From the NCBI RefSeq assembly GCF_037477895.1, contig NZ_CP132744.1:1240001-1304000 (forward strand): 64,000 bases of DNA. Direction: 5' to 3'. How positions within the stretch are numbered: position 1 is the stretch's first letter; every line of letters begins with the position of its first letter. Origin of the DNA: Mycetohabitans endofungorum. Lineage in GTDB: Bacteria; Pseudomonadota; Gammaproteobacteria; Burkholderiales; Burkholderiaceae. Made by a program: the position numbers and the translations under genes. Of the stretch, positions 38,901 to 47,419 are shown piece by piece. The notes beneath the pieces are model-generated. The model worked only from the letters and a program-made list of their open reading frames with translations. It ran no database searches and was not told where the DNA came from.

Positions 38901-41900
38901 GTTGATCTGTTATTTCTCGTCCAGCTCGGCGGTGCTCGGCGATATGGGCGCGTGCAGTTACGCGATGGCTAATCGATTCCAGCAGGCCTATGCGCGTTAT
39001 GCGCAAGCCGGACGCGCTCGGCGTGTCGTGGCAATTAATTGGCCGCTGTGGCGCAATGGCGGTATGGCAGTGGGCGATCAGGCATCGACCGAGTTTTATT
39101 TGAAGTCCAGTGGTCAGCGAATGCTGGAAAGCGCTGAAGGCCTGACGTTGTTGCAGCAGATTATCGCCAGCGATGCCGATCACATGCTGGTGTTGGCGGG
39201 TGAGCCGGCGAGGTTGCAGCAATTAGTAGACGGGATCAACTCCCCGGCACGCCAAACAACGGCTCGCCCAATTGTTCAAGCAACGGCGGCCAAACCCATG
39301 ATCGAGCGGACGCGAAGCCGTCCCGAACTCAAAGGGTTGAGCGTGGAGCAGTCTCTGTTATGGGATTTGCGGGATTTGGCGAGCCGGCCTCTCAATGCCG
39401 AGCGACATAAGCTTGGCGAAGACACCAACTTGGCGGACTTCGGCTTTGATTCCATTAGCTTGGCGGAGTACGCCGGCCTGTTGAGTCGCCACCTGAGCCT
39501 CAAGTTGACACCAGAGCTGTTTTTTAGCCATTCTACCCTTGCGAAAATCGCCGCCTATTTACTAACACACCACCGGCAGGCGGTCGAAGCTTGTTATCGC
39601 GGTGAGGTGATCAGCGCAACGGAGCCGTTGCCGATACCGGCTCCTGTCGTCGCGTCAACGTCGAACGCCGACACGATCGCCATTATCGGGATCAGTGGCC
39701 GCTTCCCTGGCGCTCGCAATGCCGATGAACTGTGGCGCGTGCTGGCCGAAGGACGTGACATGGTGGGCGAGATCCCGACTGATCGCTACGACTGGCGCGA
39801 TTATTACGGCGATCATCGCGAGGATCCCGGCAAGACGCGCTGTATTTGGATGGGCAGCGTGCCAGGAGTCAGTGAATTTGACCCCCTGTTTTTCGAGATT
39901 TCGCCCCGCGAGGCGAAAACATTGGATCCCAGGCAGCGGCTGTTGTTGCAGGAGTCCTGGAACGCGCTGGAAGACGCTGGCGTCGGCCCGCGTCACCTTG
40001 AAGCGCAACGGGTTGGCATGTTCGTTGGCGTTGAGGAGGGCGACTTCCAGCGATTAGCGAGCGAAGAAAGCCTAACCTCGGGCCATAATGGTATCTTGGC
40101 GTCGCGGCTCGCCTATTTTCTCAACTTGACCGGGCCGACGATGGCGATTAACACCGCCTGCTCGTCAGCGTTGGTGGCGCTGCACCAAGCAGCGTTGAGC
40201 CTGCGTAACAACGAATGCGAGATCGCGGTTGTCGCCGGAGTCAACCTCATTTTCTCGCCGGACGCTTTTATTGGCATGACTCAGGCAGGGATGCTGTCAC
40301 CGGACGGTAAATGTTTTGCCTTTGACCGCCGGGCCAATGGCATGGTGCCGGGCGAGGCGGTGTGCTGCGTCGTGCTCAAGCCTTTGAGCCGAGCCGAAGC
40401 CGACGGCGACCCGATCTACGGCGTACTGCGAGGCAGTGGCATCAACTACGACGGCAAGACTAACGGTATTACTGCGCCAAGCGGCGCTTCTCAGCAGCGC
40501 TTATTGGAAGAAGTTTACCGGCGCGCGGGGATGAATACCGAAGCGGTGGAATATATTGTGACCCACGGTACCGGCACGCAACTGGGGGATCCGGTAGAGA
40601 TTAACGCGCTCAACGATGCGTTCCGAGGCAACAAGCCAGGCCACTGCGCACTGACCTCCACCAAAACCAATCTCGGCCATACTTTTGCCGCGTCGGGCTT
40701 GGTTAGCGTGATTAGTCTGTTGCAGGCGTTCCGCCACGAAACCATTCCGGCCAGCCTACACTGCGAGCAGGAAAACGACTATATCCACTGGCAGCAAAGT
40801 CCGTTTTACGTGAACAAAACGAACAAGGCCTGGCCGGCGGCAGGCCGCGACAGCGAGCGGTTGGGCGCGGTCAGCGCATTCGGCATGAGCGGCACGAATG
40901 CCCACGTGGTATTGGAAAGCTACAGCCGCGAGCGTGACGCCTCACCGCTGCGCCGGCCCTGTTACTTGCTTGTACTATCAGCCAAAACCACTGAGGCACT
41001 GAAAGAAAAAATCGAACAACTGAGCGCGGCCTTGCAGCATGGTGGATACCGCGATCATCAGTTGCCGTCGATTAGCTATACCTTGCTGGAAGGGCGGCAC
41101 CATTTTCGCCATCGCCTGGCGCTAGTGGCGGCGGATTTGGAAGAAGTGCTTTACACCCTTGAGCAATATCGGGCGGGTGAAAAGCGTCCCAACCTATTTG
41201 TCGGCGAGGTGGAGCGCGAATTTACTGCGCAGAAGACGATTGCGCGCTATATTAATCAGCTGCTGGACGACAGTCGCAATGCCAGCGAAGACGAGACCAG
41301 GGAGTTATTGTTTGGCCTCGCGGACTTCTATCGCCAGGGTTACGACATCGATGGCCGGCGACTGTTTGGCGAGGCACAAAACGGTGCTTATAGCATGCCG
41401 CCGCGTTTGCCACTGCCGGGCTATCCGTTCGCACGCGAGCACTATTGGCCCGAAGTCCGTCAGCGCCAACAACAGCCCACGCTCGTGGCGAACCAGCCTA
41501 TGGATCGGCTGCACCCGCTGGTGCATCACAACATTTCGACGTTGGCGACGCAGCGGTTTGTCAGCCGCTTTAGCGGTCGCGAGACGTTCCTGGCCGATCA
41601 CCGTATCGGCGACCAGCTGATCTTCCCTGGTGCCGCGTACCTCGAGCTGGCGCGTGAGGCGATCGTCAGGGCTAGCGAACTGCCGCCGCAGCAAGTCACG
41701 CTACAGAACGTGGTATGGCTGCGGCCGCTGGCTTTTGCGGTCGGTGGCAGCGACCGTGAGGTCGAACTGTACTGCGAGCTGGCCGTAAACGGCAACGACA
41801 GCGTGTCATTCAAAATTTACAGCGTGGACGGCGGGACGCAGCAACTGCACGCCCAGGGTGACGCACAGTTAGCGGCCGTCGCCGCACCGTTGCCGCAACC

Positions 41901-44900
41901 GGTCGACCTGGCGCAATGGGCTGCTCAATGCAATGCCAGTGAGCGAAGCCATGACTTGCTGTACCATGATTTCGACACGATGGGAGTCCATTACGGCGTG
42001 ACATTCCGCGCTGCCGGCCAAATCCGCATCGGCCGTGACCGGGTGATCGGCCAGTTGACCCATGACGCGCTGGATCCCCAATTAGACGGTGTTCTGTTGC
42101 CGCCGGGCGTACTCGACAGTGCACTTCATATCGCAGCCTCATTGGAGCGCCGCCAGCAAGGCGCTGCTGAGCCGATGCTGCCCTTTGCGCTGGAGAGCCT
42201 GCGACTGTACGGTTCAGTGGAACAGGCGCTGAGAGCCGGGCCACTGACGGTTACCGCTGCTTACAGTGAAGCTCAAGGTGGCGGCGCGGTCGAGAAAATT
42301 GATCTGCAAATCTGCAATAACGCAGGCCAATGTCTGGTTCAGCTAGATGGTTTTAGCTCACGCAAGACGGGTGTTGAACCACAACCGGCCCAGGCGCAAG
42401 CCATCGTAGACAGCGACGAGGCTCTTGGTCGCTTGATTCGGACGCCGTTTTGGAAGCCCGTCGAAAGCCTCGGTGAATGGCTGCCGGCTGATGCCAAGTC
42501 GCAATTGCTGCTGCTTGGACTGCCGGAGGCGACGGTTAGCGAGATACGCCGGCAGTTTGGCAATCAGGTGAGCGTACTGCCGGGTATGCCAGGCGAAAAT
42601 GACGCCGCGGCCTACCAAGCGGCAGCGCTGGCGCTGCTCGAGTGGTTACAGCGGTTGCTCGACGGTCATGCCGGCGGCTATTTGCAGCTCTTTGTGGGGC
42701 AGGGCCAAGACGATCTGCGCTTGACCGCACTGGATGCGATGTTGAAAACGGCGATGATCGAAAACAGCGCGTTGAAAGCTCGCTTGGTCGCGCTCGATCT
42801 TGAAATGGGCAACGACGCGATGGTCAAAGTGATCGTCGAGCAGAGCCGTTATCACAGCAACGAACTGGTGCGAGTCTTCGCTAACGGCAGCCTGTATAGC
42901 AGGCAGTGGCGTGAGCTAGCACCAGCGCAGCACAATGAGCAGACGCCGTTGCGCGACGGCGGTATTTATGCGATCACCGGTGGCGCGGGTGGGCTGGGCT
43001 TAATTTTCGCTGAACATATCGTTAGCAGCTGTCGCAACCCGGTGCTTTACTTGGCAGGACGCTCAACTGTTAGCCAGCCGTTGCAACAAAAAGCCGATCG
43101 GTTGCGAGCACTGGGCGCCCAAGTTCACTACCAGGCACTAGACGTCGGCAACGCAGCGGCGGTTAAGCAGTGGATTGACGACATCTATGCCAAAGAAAGT
43201 TCGTTACATGGGGTGATACACAGCGCGGGAGTCATCCGCGATAGCATGATCATCAATAAGTCTGCTAGCGAGTTTGAGCAGGTGCTCACGGCAAAGGTGG
43301 CCGGTATTGAGGCGCTTGATCAGGCGATCAATCAACGTGCGCTGGACTTCTTTGTAGTCTGTTCGTCTCAGGCGGCGATGGGCAATCTTGGGCAGGTGGA
43401 CTATGCCGCCGCCAACGCCTATATGGACGCCTTTATGCAGTACCGCCAAAATTTGGCTGGCGACGGCAAGCGCAAGGGGCGTTCACTGAGCATTAACTGG
43501 CCGTTGTGGCGCGACGGCGGCATGAAGCTGGCTCCGGTGATCGAGCAGCAGATGCGGCAACGGTTTGGCATTGTGCCGATGCCGGTGGAGGAGGGCGTCA
43601 ACAGCCTGTGGCAACTGTTGAATAACCCGGTCAGTGCTCAAGGCTGGGTAATTTATGGCGAGTTATCGCGGCTAGCGGGCATTGGTCAGCCGGCGGACGC
43701 CAAACCGCAGGCCCTGGCCAAGCCGGCACCGGGACGGGCTGCTGGAACGACGAGTCTCAGCGATCACGAACTGAGAAAAAGAATCGAAGCCTTTGTCACC
43801 CGGATTATCGCCGACGTAGTTCAGATCGATACGGCGAAAATCCATCCGTCGGAAAAATTCGAGGTCTATGGCTTCGATTCCATCATGGCAGTGGGCGTAA
43901 CCAATGAGCTGGAAAAACATCTCGGCTCGTTACCCAAAACTCTGTTGTTCGAGCATGTCAATATTGCCGGCATGGTTGACCATTTCGCGGTGAAGTACCG
44001 TGACCATTTTGTCGCGATGTTCAGCGGTAGCGAAGATCAGCTGGAGACGCCGCATGGCGCTCAACTGCCAACCATTGAACAAAGTGCCGCCGAGCCTGCG
44101 TCAGCGCAGTCGTTACCAATGAATCGTTTCGCTGCTGCCCATTCCAACGCCAACAGTCCAACAACGCCAAGCGTCACGCCCGTTGCGACCGTCACGCCCG
44201 TTGCGCCGGCTGCCTCTGGTGAACGCGTCGAGGACAACGAGTTAGAAAACTATATCGCAGTGATCGGCCTTGGCGGTTATTACCCCGGGGCGGACAGCAT
44301 CGATGAGCTTTGGCAAAACTTAGCCAATGGCGTTGACTGCATGAGCGACTTCCCTGTAGACCGGTGGGACCACAGCAAAATCTATTACAAGAACCGCAAG
44401 GTGCTAGGCAAGACCACCTGCATAAATGGCTCCTTCATCAAGGACGTTGACAAGTTCGACTACAGCTATTTCAAAATGCCCAAGGTCTATGCCGACCATA
44501 TGTCGCCGGAGGTCAGACTGTTCCTGCAGGTGGCGGTGCATACCTTTGAAGACGCCGGTTACTCGAAAGAAACGCTGTTGAGCCGTTATAACGGCGATGT
44601 CGGCGTGCTGTTGGGTACCATGACCAATGATTACCACTACTACGGCTTCGAGAGCAACGTGTTCCGCGGCTCGATGGCTTCCGGGTCGGGCATGGCGACC
44701 ATTCCGATGACGGTGTCTTATTTCTACGGCCTTACGGGTCCGAGCCTGTTTATCGATACCATGTGCTCGTCGTCCTCGACCTGTATCCACACCGCTTGCC
44801 AGATGCTTAAGCATGACGAGACCAAGATGGTGCTGGCGGGTGGCCTCAATTTGATGTATCACCCATACACCACGGTGAATACCTCCCAAGGCAATTTCAC

Positions 44901-47340
44901 ATCGATCACCTCGGAGTCGGTCAACAGCTACGGGGTGGGTGCTGATGGTACGGTGATTGGCGAAGGAGTCGGTGCGGTACTCCTGAAGCGTTTGGATCGG
45001 GCCATTGCCGATCGGGATCAAATCTATGGCGTAATCAAAGGCTCAGCGATGACTAACGCCGGTGAGCGTAACGGCTTCAACGTGCCTAACCCGGATTTGC
45101 AAACCCTGGCAATTCGCCAAGCGATGGAACAGGCCAAAGTGCACCCGTGCTCGATCTCCTATATCGAGGGCCATGGCTCTGGCACTAAGCTAGGGGACCC
45201 GATCGAGGTGTTAGGGCTGAATAATGCGTTTCGCTGGGCGACTGACGACAAGCAGTTTTGCTATCTGGGTTCGGTCAAATCAAATATCGGTCACCTGCTG
45301 GCGGCGTCGGGCATTGCCGGTTTGACTAAAACCTTGCTGCAACTCAAACATAAGCAGATCGCGCCGTCGATCCATTCGAGCCAGCTCAACCAGGATATCG
45401 ATTTTGCCGATACGCCGTTTATCGTGCCACAGCAGTTAATCGAATGGCGCCAGCCGGAGCGCATCATCAATGGCCGCAAGCAGGTATTCCCGCGTCGGGC
45501 GGGGCTCACCTCGATTGCCGCTGGCGGCATGAATGCTCATATGATCGTCGAGGAATATCCAGAGCCAGCGGATAGCGCTGGACAAATCTCAGAAGATCAG
45601 CTGGTGTTTGTCTTCTCGGTGCACAAGCTGGCGTTGTTGGCGGAGAACCTGACAAGCTTTAGAGATTGGCTGGCGAGCAGTGAGGCACCGCTGGCGCAAA
45701 TCGCCTATACGCTACAGGTGGGCAAAAACAACCTACGCAACCGGTTGGCGATTCGCTGTCGCACCCGCCAGGCGCTGTCCCGTGCGCTTAACGCCTGTAT
45801 TGACGGGCATTATCAATCCAGTGCGGACAGCAAGATTTTCTATCGCTTCCAGGAAAGCGACGCGGTGCAGCTGCTGGAGCACGACTTAGACGATCCGTTG
45901 ACACCGCTGTTGACCCAGTGGCTGAACGGCGATAGCCAAGTCGATTGGGCCAGTCTCTATGCCCAACTGCCGGTGCGGATCAGCTTGCCGGCCTACCGTT
46001 TCGAGAAAACGCGCTGCTGGTACACCGACGAAGGTTACGAGTCGTCGATCGTCAATCCTCTGATGTTTAAAAACAAGCTGCATCCACTGGTAGCAGAAAA
46101 CTGCTCGACTCTGCAGCCAGGCGCGATATTCCGCACCGATTTCGTCGAAGACGAACTGCTGGATTACGTCTACAGTGGACGGGGCGGCCGGCGCTTTAGC
46201 GCTTTCAACTTTGCCGATGTCGCGCTGGCGATGCCGGCATTGGCATCTCGGTTTGACGGCCGCACGCTGTCGGTGTCTTGTGCTTTTGAACACTATATCG
46301 CCGACTGGGCAACGGTAACCGGGCTGGAGTACCGGCTATTCGAGATTGACAGCGAGCAACTGGAGCTGGAGTTCGATTTCCGTCGCAGTGGTGAACAGTC
46401 CGCCAACCTAGGCTTTGCCGTGATCAATCCACTGACCGGCGACGAGCCGCCCCTACCGCAACAGTGGTTGGACGATGCCCGCGAGCTGCTCAATCGCCAG
46501 GCGCTGCAGGCGGGCCGCCAGTTCAGTGCCGCCGAAGTCAGTCGGCGACTGGCACAAGCTGGTTATGATTTCGCCCCTTATCTGGACCATGACGGCGAAT
46601 TAGCGATTGGCCGCAGCGGCTTGTTGCTGAAGGGCCGGCCGCCGGTTAACCGTCACAACCATTATGCTGACAATGTTCAGCTATCGCCTTACTTGGCGAC
46701 GACCATTGACAAAGCATTTTACTTGTTGCTGGATGAGCTAGGGTTGCCGCAAGGCCGGGTCATTGTGCGTAATATCGAACGGCTTTGCTGCTACAACACG
46801 CCGGCAGCCGGCTTTTCCGTGGTGCTATCGGGAATCGGGCTGCACGATAACGAACTATCGCTTAGCTTACTTGTACTGGATGAGCGGGAGCAAATTTGCG
46901 TCAAGGTAGACAAAGTCAGCCTGTATCTTGGCAAACAAGAATTATCAAGTGTTAATAAAAACCACGACTTACTGACTGGGACAGTCGAAACGGCCAATAT
47001 GCCGGCCGCTGTTCTCGCCCGGCCACTGCTTGAGCCGGCGGGACAGCTTACCGCAGCTAGGGTGGGAAAGCAGGATGCGAAGCCACAGGCCGATGAGGGC
47101 GAAGCGGGCTTGGGTGAAGCAATTCTGGCTTTTATCCAACAGGAGTTACAGGACAAGCTGGGCTTTGCGGCGCAAGACATCGGCGAGTCAACTCAAGTGC
47201 ATGACCTAGGGCTGGATTCGATTATGGTTGTGCAGCTGACCGATAGCGTGAACAAGCGCTTCGGTACAAAACTGATGCCTGATTTATTTTATGAAAAGCA
47301 GCAGCTCGGCGAGTTGGTGGCAAGGCTGGAAGCTGCCTAA
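34693..47340 (+). CDS. rhiE: Trans-AT polyketide synthase RhiE with double-bond-shift and branching modules (DH*-ACP-KS-KR-ACP-KS-DH-KR-ACP-KS-B-ACP)
   Basis: GTG at 34693 is chosen: a purine-rich GAAGAG lies just upstream and the protein then begins DSQIRVLHRKIQREEISVEEA, a docking-like helix. TTG at 34675 is the in-frame alternative and lacks a ribosome site. Approximate residues: DH* 51-316, ACP 330-403 (GLESL), KS 458-880 (Cys625), KR 1273-1503, ACP 1553-1633, KS 1661-2078 (Cys1823, THGTGT), DH 2272-2560 (DHRIGDQLIFPG, LDSALH), KR 2755-2996, ACP 3025-3102, KS 3187-3623 (Cys3358, HGSGT variant), branching domain 3790-4093, ACP 4137-4213. DH* keeps His67 but has Asn232 in place of the catalytic Asp (INSAF instead of LDSAL) and lacks the G and P of HxxxGxxxxP. 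The last module has a double-hotdog-like domain without the DH histidine; this matches the RhiE KS-B-ACP module known to add a malonyl unit at the beta carbon. Inferred: 7-OH, the C4-C5 alkene, and the C5 branch that becomes the delta-lactone. Confidence 0.9.
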   Translation: MDSQIRVLHRKIQREEISVEEAAREFEKIRASYRRDQAERVIQAPPAIENPIAAAVYHYDERYLKDHQFNQQRILLGLTYASLALEYGLGQLADGEALRLKKLTFAAPVALAEGERLEVAIRATQRDGRVFEAVCRHSPSAPWQPRASGELSAVAAQQWQVDPAELMAGMTAVEPLASIYQISEQIHIGDSYRTLKALYQRQDDGEALSQITLTVAENADSRHYSLHPLLINSAFLTVIPLLASEQLDSNFIPFGVKSLVLHRSQAPTTGWIHTKLIKNSGELVLFDAQLYDDEGVLVAEFSGCSLKRLRGSHLVDDTAWRDSDSGCSREAIEDYLLTQLQALGAKQIGKKQRHRNLMELGLESLQLVNLASRLESAAAIELEPTIFFEYPSVAELATFLWQEYEAAFTPLLTERGETTDVAPVKANHVAPIVETCTAHECVANDSPRAVGGSDRQQDIAIIGMQGQFGEARDLDQFWQNIWQDRELIKEVPADHWDVAPWFDADPEAHDKTYSKWGSFIDDVDKFDADFFHMSRREAQWMDPQVRLLLQSTYAAAENAGVITQLRGSRTGVFIGSCFNEYVDKITELGLPMDPYIATGSGVIAANRISFWFDFKGPSLMFNTACSSSLVALHAACVSLRNGECEMAFVGGSNLLLSSWHYRYFSAIRALSPTGRCHTFDAQADGYVPGECVAMLLLKPLSKALADGDPIHGIIKGSAALHGGYTPSLTAPSVAGEENVIVHAWQDAGIDPRSLSYIEAHGTGTKLGDPIEINALKRAFARYTNDRGFCHIGSVKANIGHTEGAAGIAGVIKVLQQMKHHKLPALGHFKQQNPHIKLDDSPLVIDREGCDWPEQSAPRRAGVSSFGFSGTNAHVVLQEYCEQREFAAHRGEMVLVPLSARNAPRLKEQAAQLLAHVAQHTPDLAALAYTLQTGREAMATRTIFIVDSLKQLRRQLQAWIAGEPGVDFGVASMTAEEAVAAGDLRQLAARWLAGAEEAEAFDWTCLYGDGPRPARIALPGYAFAKERYWLDAPAVTAKQRESAATETIVATYTEQWQEADEPGPGAPIKRLICLLGEPGLRQQLVRQISALSAQTELIFIAAGNKNGRDEDGHYRVAVDDPQQLQEGLQHVLSAHGASRVLYLWSMDDRRWMNDNSAIVALLKAMAATAAPIDRLVLAGRAGDALERCYLESWIGIERSLGAVMVHCPVEVAIDLPDNTGDDGRWLRRLWLQLSGDAAGSRLYQNGCTFQLRLAPTRATAAVEPLALEQIHTLLITGGLGGLGSLLAGELSSRARRRSDGQLNLILNGRSSLSVAQQARLDSLRHDKCNIFYLQADCADRQAMAAALAEVLPHSGPIDGLIHAAGLKAPGSLFDSAQADFDAVLHAKVKATLVLDEVLAAQPLALICYFSSSSAVLGDMGACSYAMANRFQQAYARYAQAGRARRVVAINWPLWRNGGMAVGDQASTEFYLKSSGQRMLESAEGLTLLQQIIASDADHMLVLAGEPARLQQLVDGINSPARQTTARPIVQATAAKPMIERTRSRPELKGLSVEQSLLWDLRDLASRPLNAERHKLGEDTNLADFGFDSISLAEYAGLLSRHLSLKLTPELFFSHSTLAKIAAYLLTHHRQAVEACYRGEVISATEPLPIPAPVVASTSNADTIAIIGISGRFPGARNADELWRVLAEGRDMVGEIPTDRYDWRDYYGDHREDPGKTRCIWMGSVPGVSEFDPLFFEISPREAKTLDPRQRLLLQESWNALEDAGVGPRHLEAQRVGMFVGVEEGDFQRLASEESLTSGHNGILASRLAYFLNLTGPTMAINTACSSALVALHQAALSLRNNECEIAVVAGVNLIFSPDAFIGMTQAGMLSPDGKCFAFDRRANGMVPGEAVCCVVLKPLSRAEADGDPIYGVLRGSGINYDGKTNGITAPSGASQQRLLEEVYRRAGMNTEAVEYIVTHGTGTQLGDPVEINALNDAFRGNKPGHCALTSTKTNLGHTFAASGLVSVISLLQAFRHETIPASLHCEQENDYIHWQQSPFYVNKTNKAWPAAGRDSERLGAVSAFGMSGTNAHVVLESYSRERDASPLRRPCYLLVLSAKTTEALKEKIEQLSAALQHGGYRDHQLPSISYTLLEGRHHFRHRLALVAADLEEVLYTLEQYRAGEKRPNLFVGEVEREFTAQKTIARYINQLLDDSRNASEDETRELLFGLADFYRQGYDIDGRRLFGEAQNGAYSMPPRLPLPGYPFAREHYWPEVRQRQQQPTLVANQPMDRLHPLVHHNISTLATQRFVSRFSGRETFLADHRIGDQLIFPGAAYLELAREAIVRASELPPQQVTLQNVVWLRPLAFAVGGSDREVELYCELAVNGNDSVSFKIYSVDGGTQQLHAQGDAQLAAVAAPLPQPVDLAQWAAQCNASERSHDLLYHDFDTMGVHYGVTFRAAGQIRIGRDRVIGQLTHDALDPQLDGVLLPPGVLDSALHIAASLERRQQGAAEPMLPFALESLRLYGSVEQALRAGPLTVTAAYSEAQGGGAVEKIDLQICNNAGQCLVQLDGFSSRKTGVEPQPAQAQAIVDSDEALGRLIRTPFWKPVESLGEWLPADAKSQLLLLGLPEATVSEIRRQFGNQVSVLPGMPGENDAAAYQAAALALLEWLQRLLDGHAGGYLQLFVGQGQDDLRLTALDAMLKTAMIENSALKARLVALDLEMGNDAMVKVIVEQSRYHSNELVRVFANGSLYSRQWRELAPAQHNEQTPLRDGGIYAITGGAGGLGLIFAEHIVSSCRNPVLYLAGRSTVSQPLQQKADRLRALGAQVHYQALDVGNAAAVKQWIDDIYAKESSLHGVIHSAGVIRDSMIINKSASEFEQVLTAKVAGIEALDQAINQRALDFFVVCSSQAAMGNLGQVDYAAANAYMDAFMQYRQNLAGDGKRKGRSLSINWPLWRDGGMKLAPVIEQQMRQRFGIVPMPVEEGVNSLWQLLNNPVSAQGWVIYGELSRLAGIGQPADAKPQALAKPAPGRAAGTTSLSDHELRKRIEAFVTRIIADVVQIDTAKIHPSEKFEVYGFDSIMAVGVTNELEKHLGSLPKTLLFEHVNIAGMVDHFAVKYRDHFVAMFSGSEDQLETPHGAQLPTIEQSAAEPASAQSLPMNRFAAAHSNANSPTTPSVTPVATVTPVAPAASGERVEDNELENYIAVIGLGGYYPGADSIDELWQNLANGVDCMSDFPVDRWDHSKIYYKNRKVLGKTTCINGSFIKDVDKFDYSYFKMPKVYADHMSPEVRLFLQVAVHTFEDAGYSKETLLSRYNGDVGVLLGTMTNDYHYYGFESNVFRGSMASGSGMATIPMTVSYFYGLTGPSLFIDTMCSSSSTCIHTACQMLKHDETKMVLAGGLNLMYHPYTTVNTSQGNFTSITSESVNSYGVGADGTVIGEGVGAVLLKRLDRAIADRDQIYGVIKGSAMTNAGERNGFNVPNPDLQTLAIRQAMEQAKVHPCSISYIEGHGSGTKLGDPIEVLGLNNAFRWATDDKQFCYLGSVKSNIGHLLAASGIAGLTKTLLQLKHKQIAPSIHSSQLNQDIDFADTPFIVPQQLIEWRQPERIINGRKQVFPRRAGLTSIAAGGMNAHMIVEEYPEPADSAGQISEDQLVFVFSVHKLALLAENLTSFRDWLASSEAPLAQIAYTLQVGKNNLRNRLAIRCRTRQALSRALNACIDGHYQSSADSKIFYRFQESDAVQLLEHDLDDPLTPLLTQWLNGDSQVDWASLYAQLPVRISLPAYRFEKTRCWYTDEGYESSIVNPLMFKNKLHPLVAENCSTLQPGAIFRTDFVEDELLDYVYSGRGGRRFSAFNFADVALAMPALASRFDGRTLSVSCAFEHYIADWATVTGLEYRLFEIDSEQLELEFDFRRSGEQSANLGFAVINPLTGDEPPLPQQWLDDARELLNRQALQAGRQFSAAEVSRRLAQAGYDFAPYLDHDGELAIGRSGLLLKGRPPVNRHNHYADNVQLSPYLATTIDKAFYLLLDELGLPQGRVIVRNIERLCCYNTPAAGFSVVLSGIGLHDNELSLSLLVLDEREQICVKVDKVSLYLGKQELSSVNKNHDLLTGTVETANMPAAVLARPLLEPAGQLTAARVGKQDAKPQADEGEAGLGEAILAFIQQELQDKLGFAAQDIGESTQVHDLGLDSIMVVQLTDSVNKRFGTKLMPDLFYEKQQLGELVARLEAA
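36064..39590 (+). other. RhiE module KS-KR-ACP (predicted C5-C6, 7-OH)
   Basis: KS Cys 36565-36567 with intact EAHGTGT; KR with GGLGGLG and CSYAMAN; ACP with FGFDSI. The C7 hydroxyl left here is the likely nucleophile for the delta-lactone formed after branching. Confidence 0.78.
39673..43995 (+). other. RhiE module KS-DH-KR-ACP (predicted C3-C4, 4,5-alkene Michael acceptor)
   Basis: KS Cys 40159-40161 (NTACSSA); DH motif HRIGDQLIFP, with Asp where Gly is usual, and LDSALH; KR with SSQAAMG and YAAANAY; ACP with YGFDSI. Its alpha,beta-unsaturated product is the substrate the next module needs. Confidence 0.78.
44173..44208 (+). repeat. 18-bp tandem repeat (2 copies) in rhiE linker
   Basis: Two units differing at one or two bases encode VTPVAT/VTPVAP in the Pro/Ala-rich linker just before the KS of the branching module. 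Confidence 0.85.
44251..47330 (+). other. Branching module KS-B-ACP of RhiE
   Basis: KS Cys 44764-44766 (DTMCSSSST) with HGSGT instead of HGTGT. The B domain (about 46060-46970) begins KLHPLVAENCS like a DH, but the region where DHxxxG should lie reads LDYVYSGRGG; the TIDKAF aspartate is kept. The ACP has LGLDSI. It matches the module known to place a malonyl-derived branch on the beta carbon. Confidence 0.85.
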
Positions 47341-47419
47341 GTCGATTGACTGCATCTGACGCATCGGCCCGGTAAGCAATGTTGCCGGGCACACCCGAAC
47401 GGGAAGGGCATTTGGAGCC

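Noticed and set aside
46060..46970. Calling the last double-hotdog domain of RhiE a dehydratase
   Set aside because: It lacks the DHxxxGxxxxP histidine, and its place in a KS-x-ACP module with no KR leaves no hydroxyl to dehydrate.
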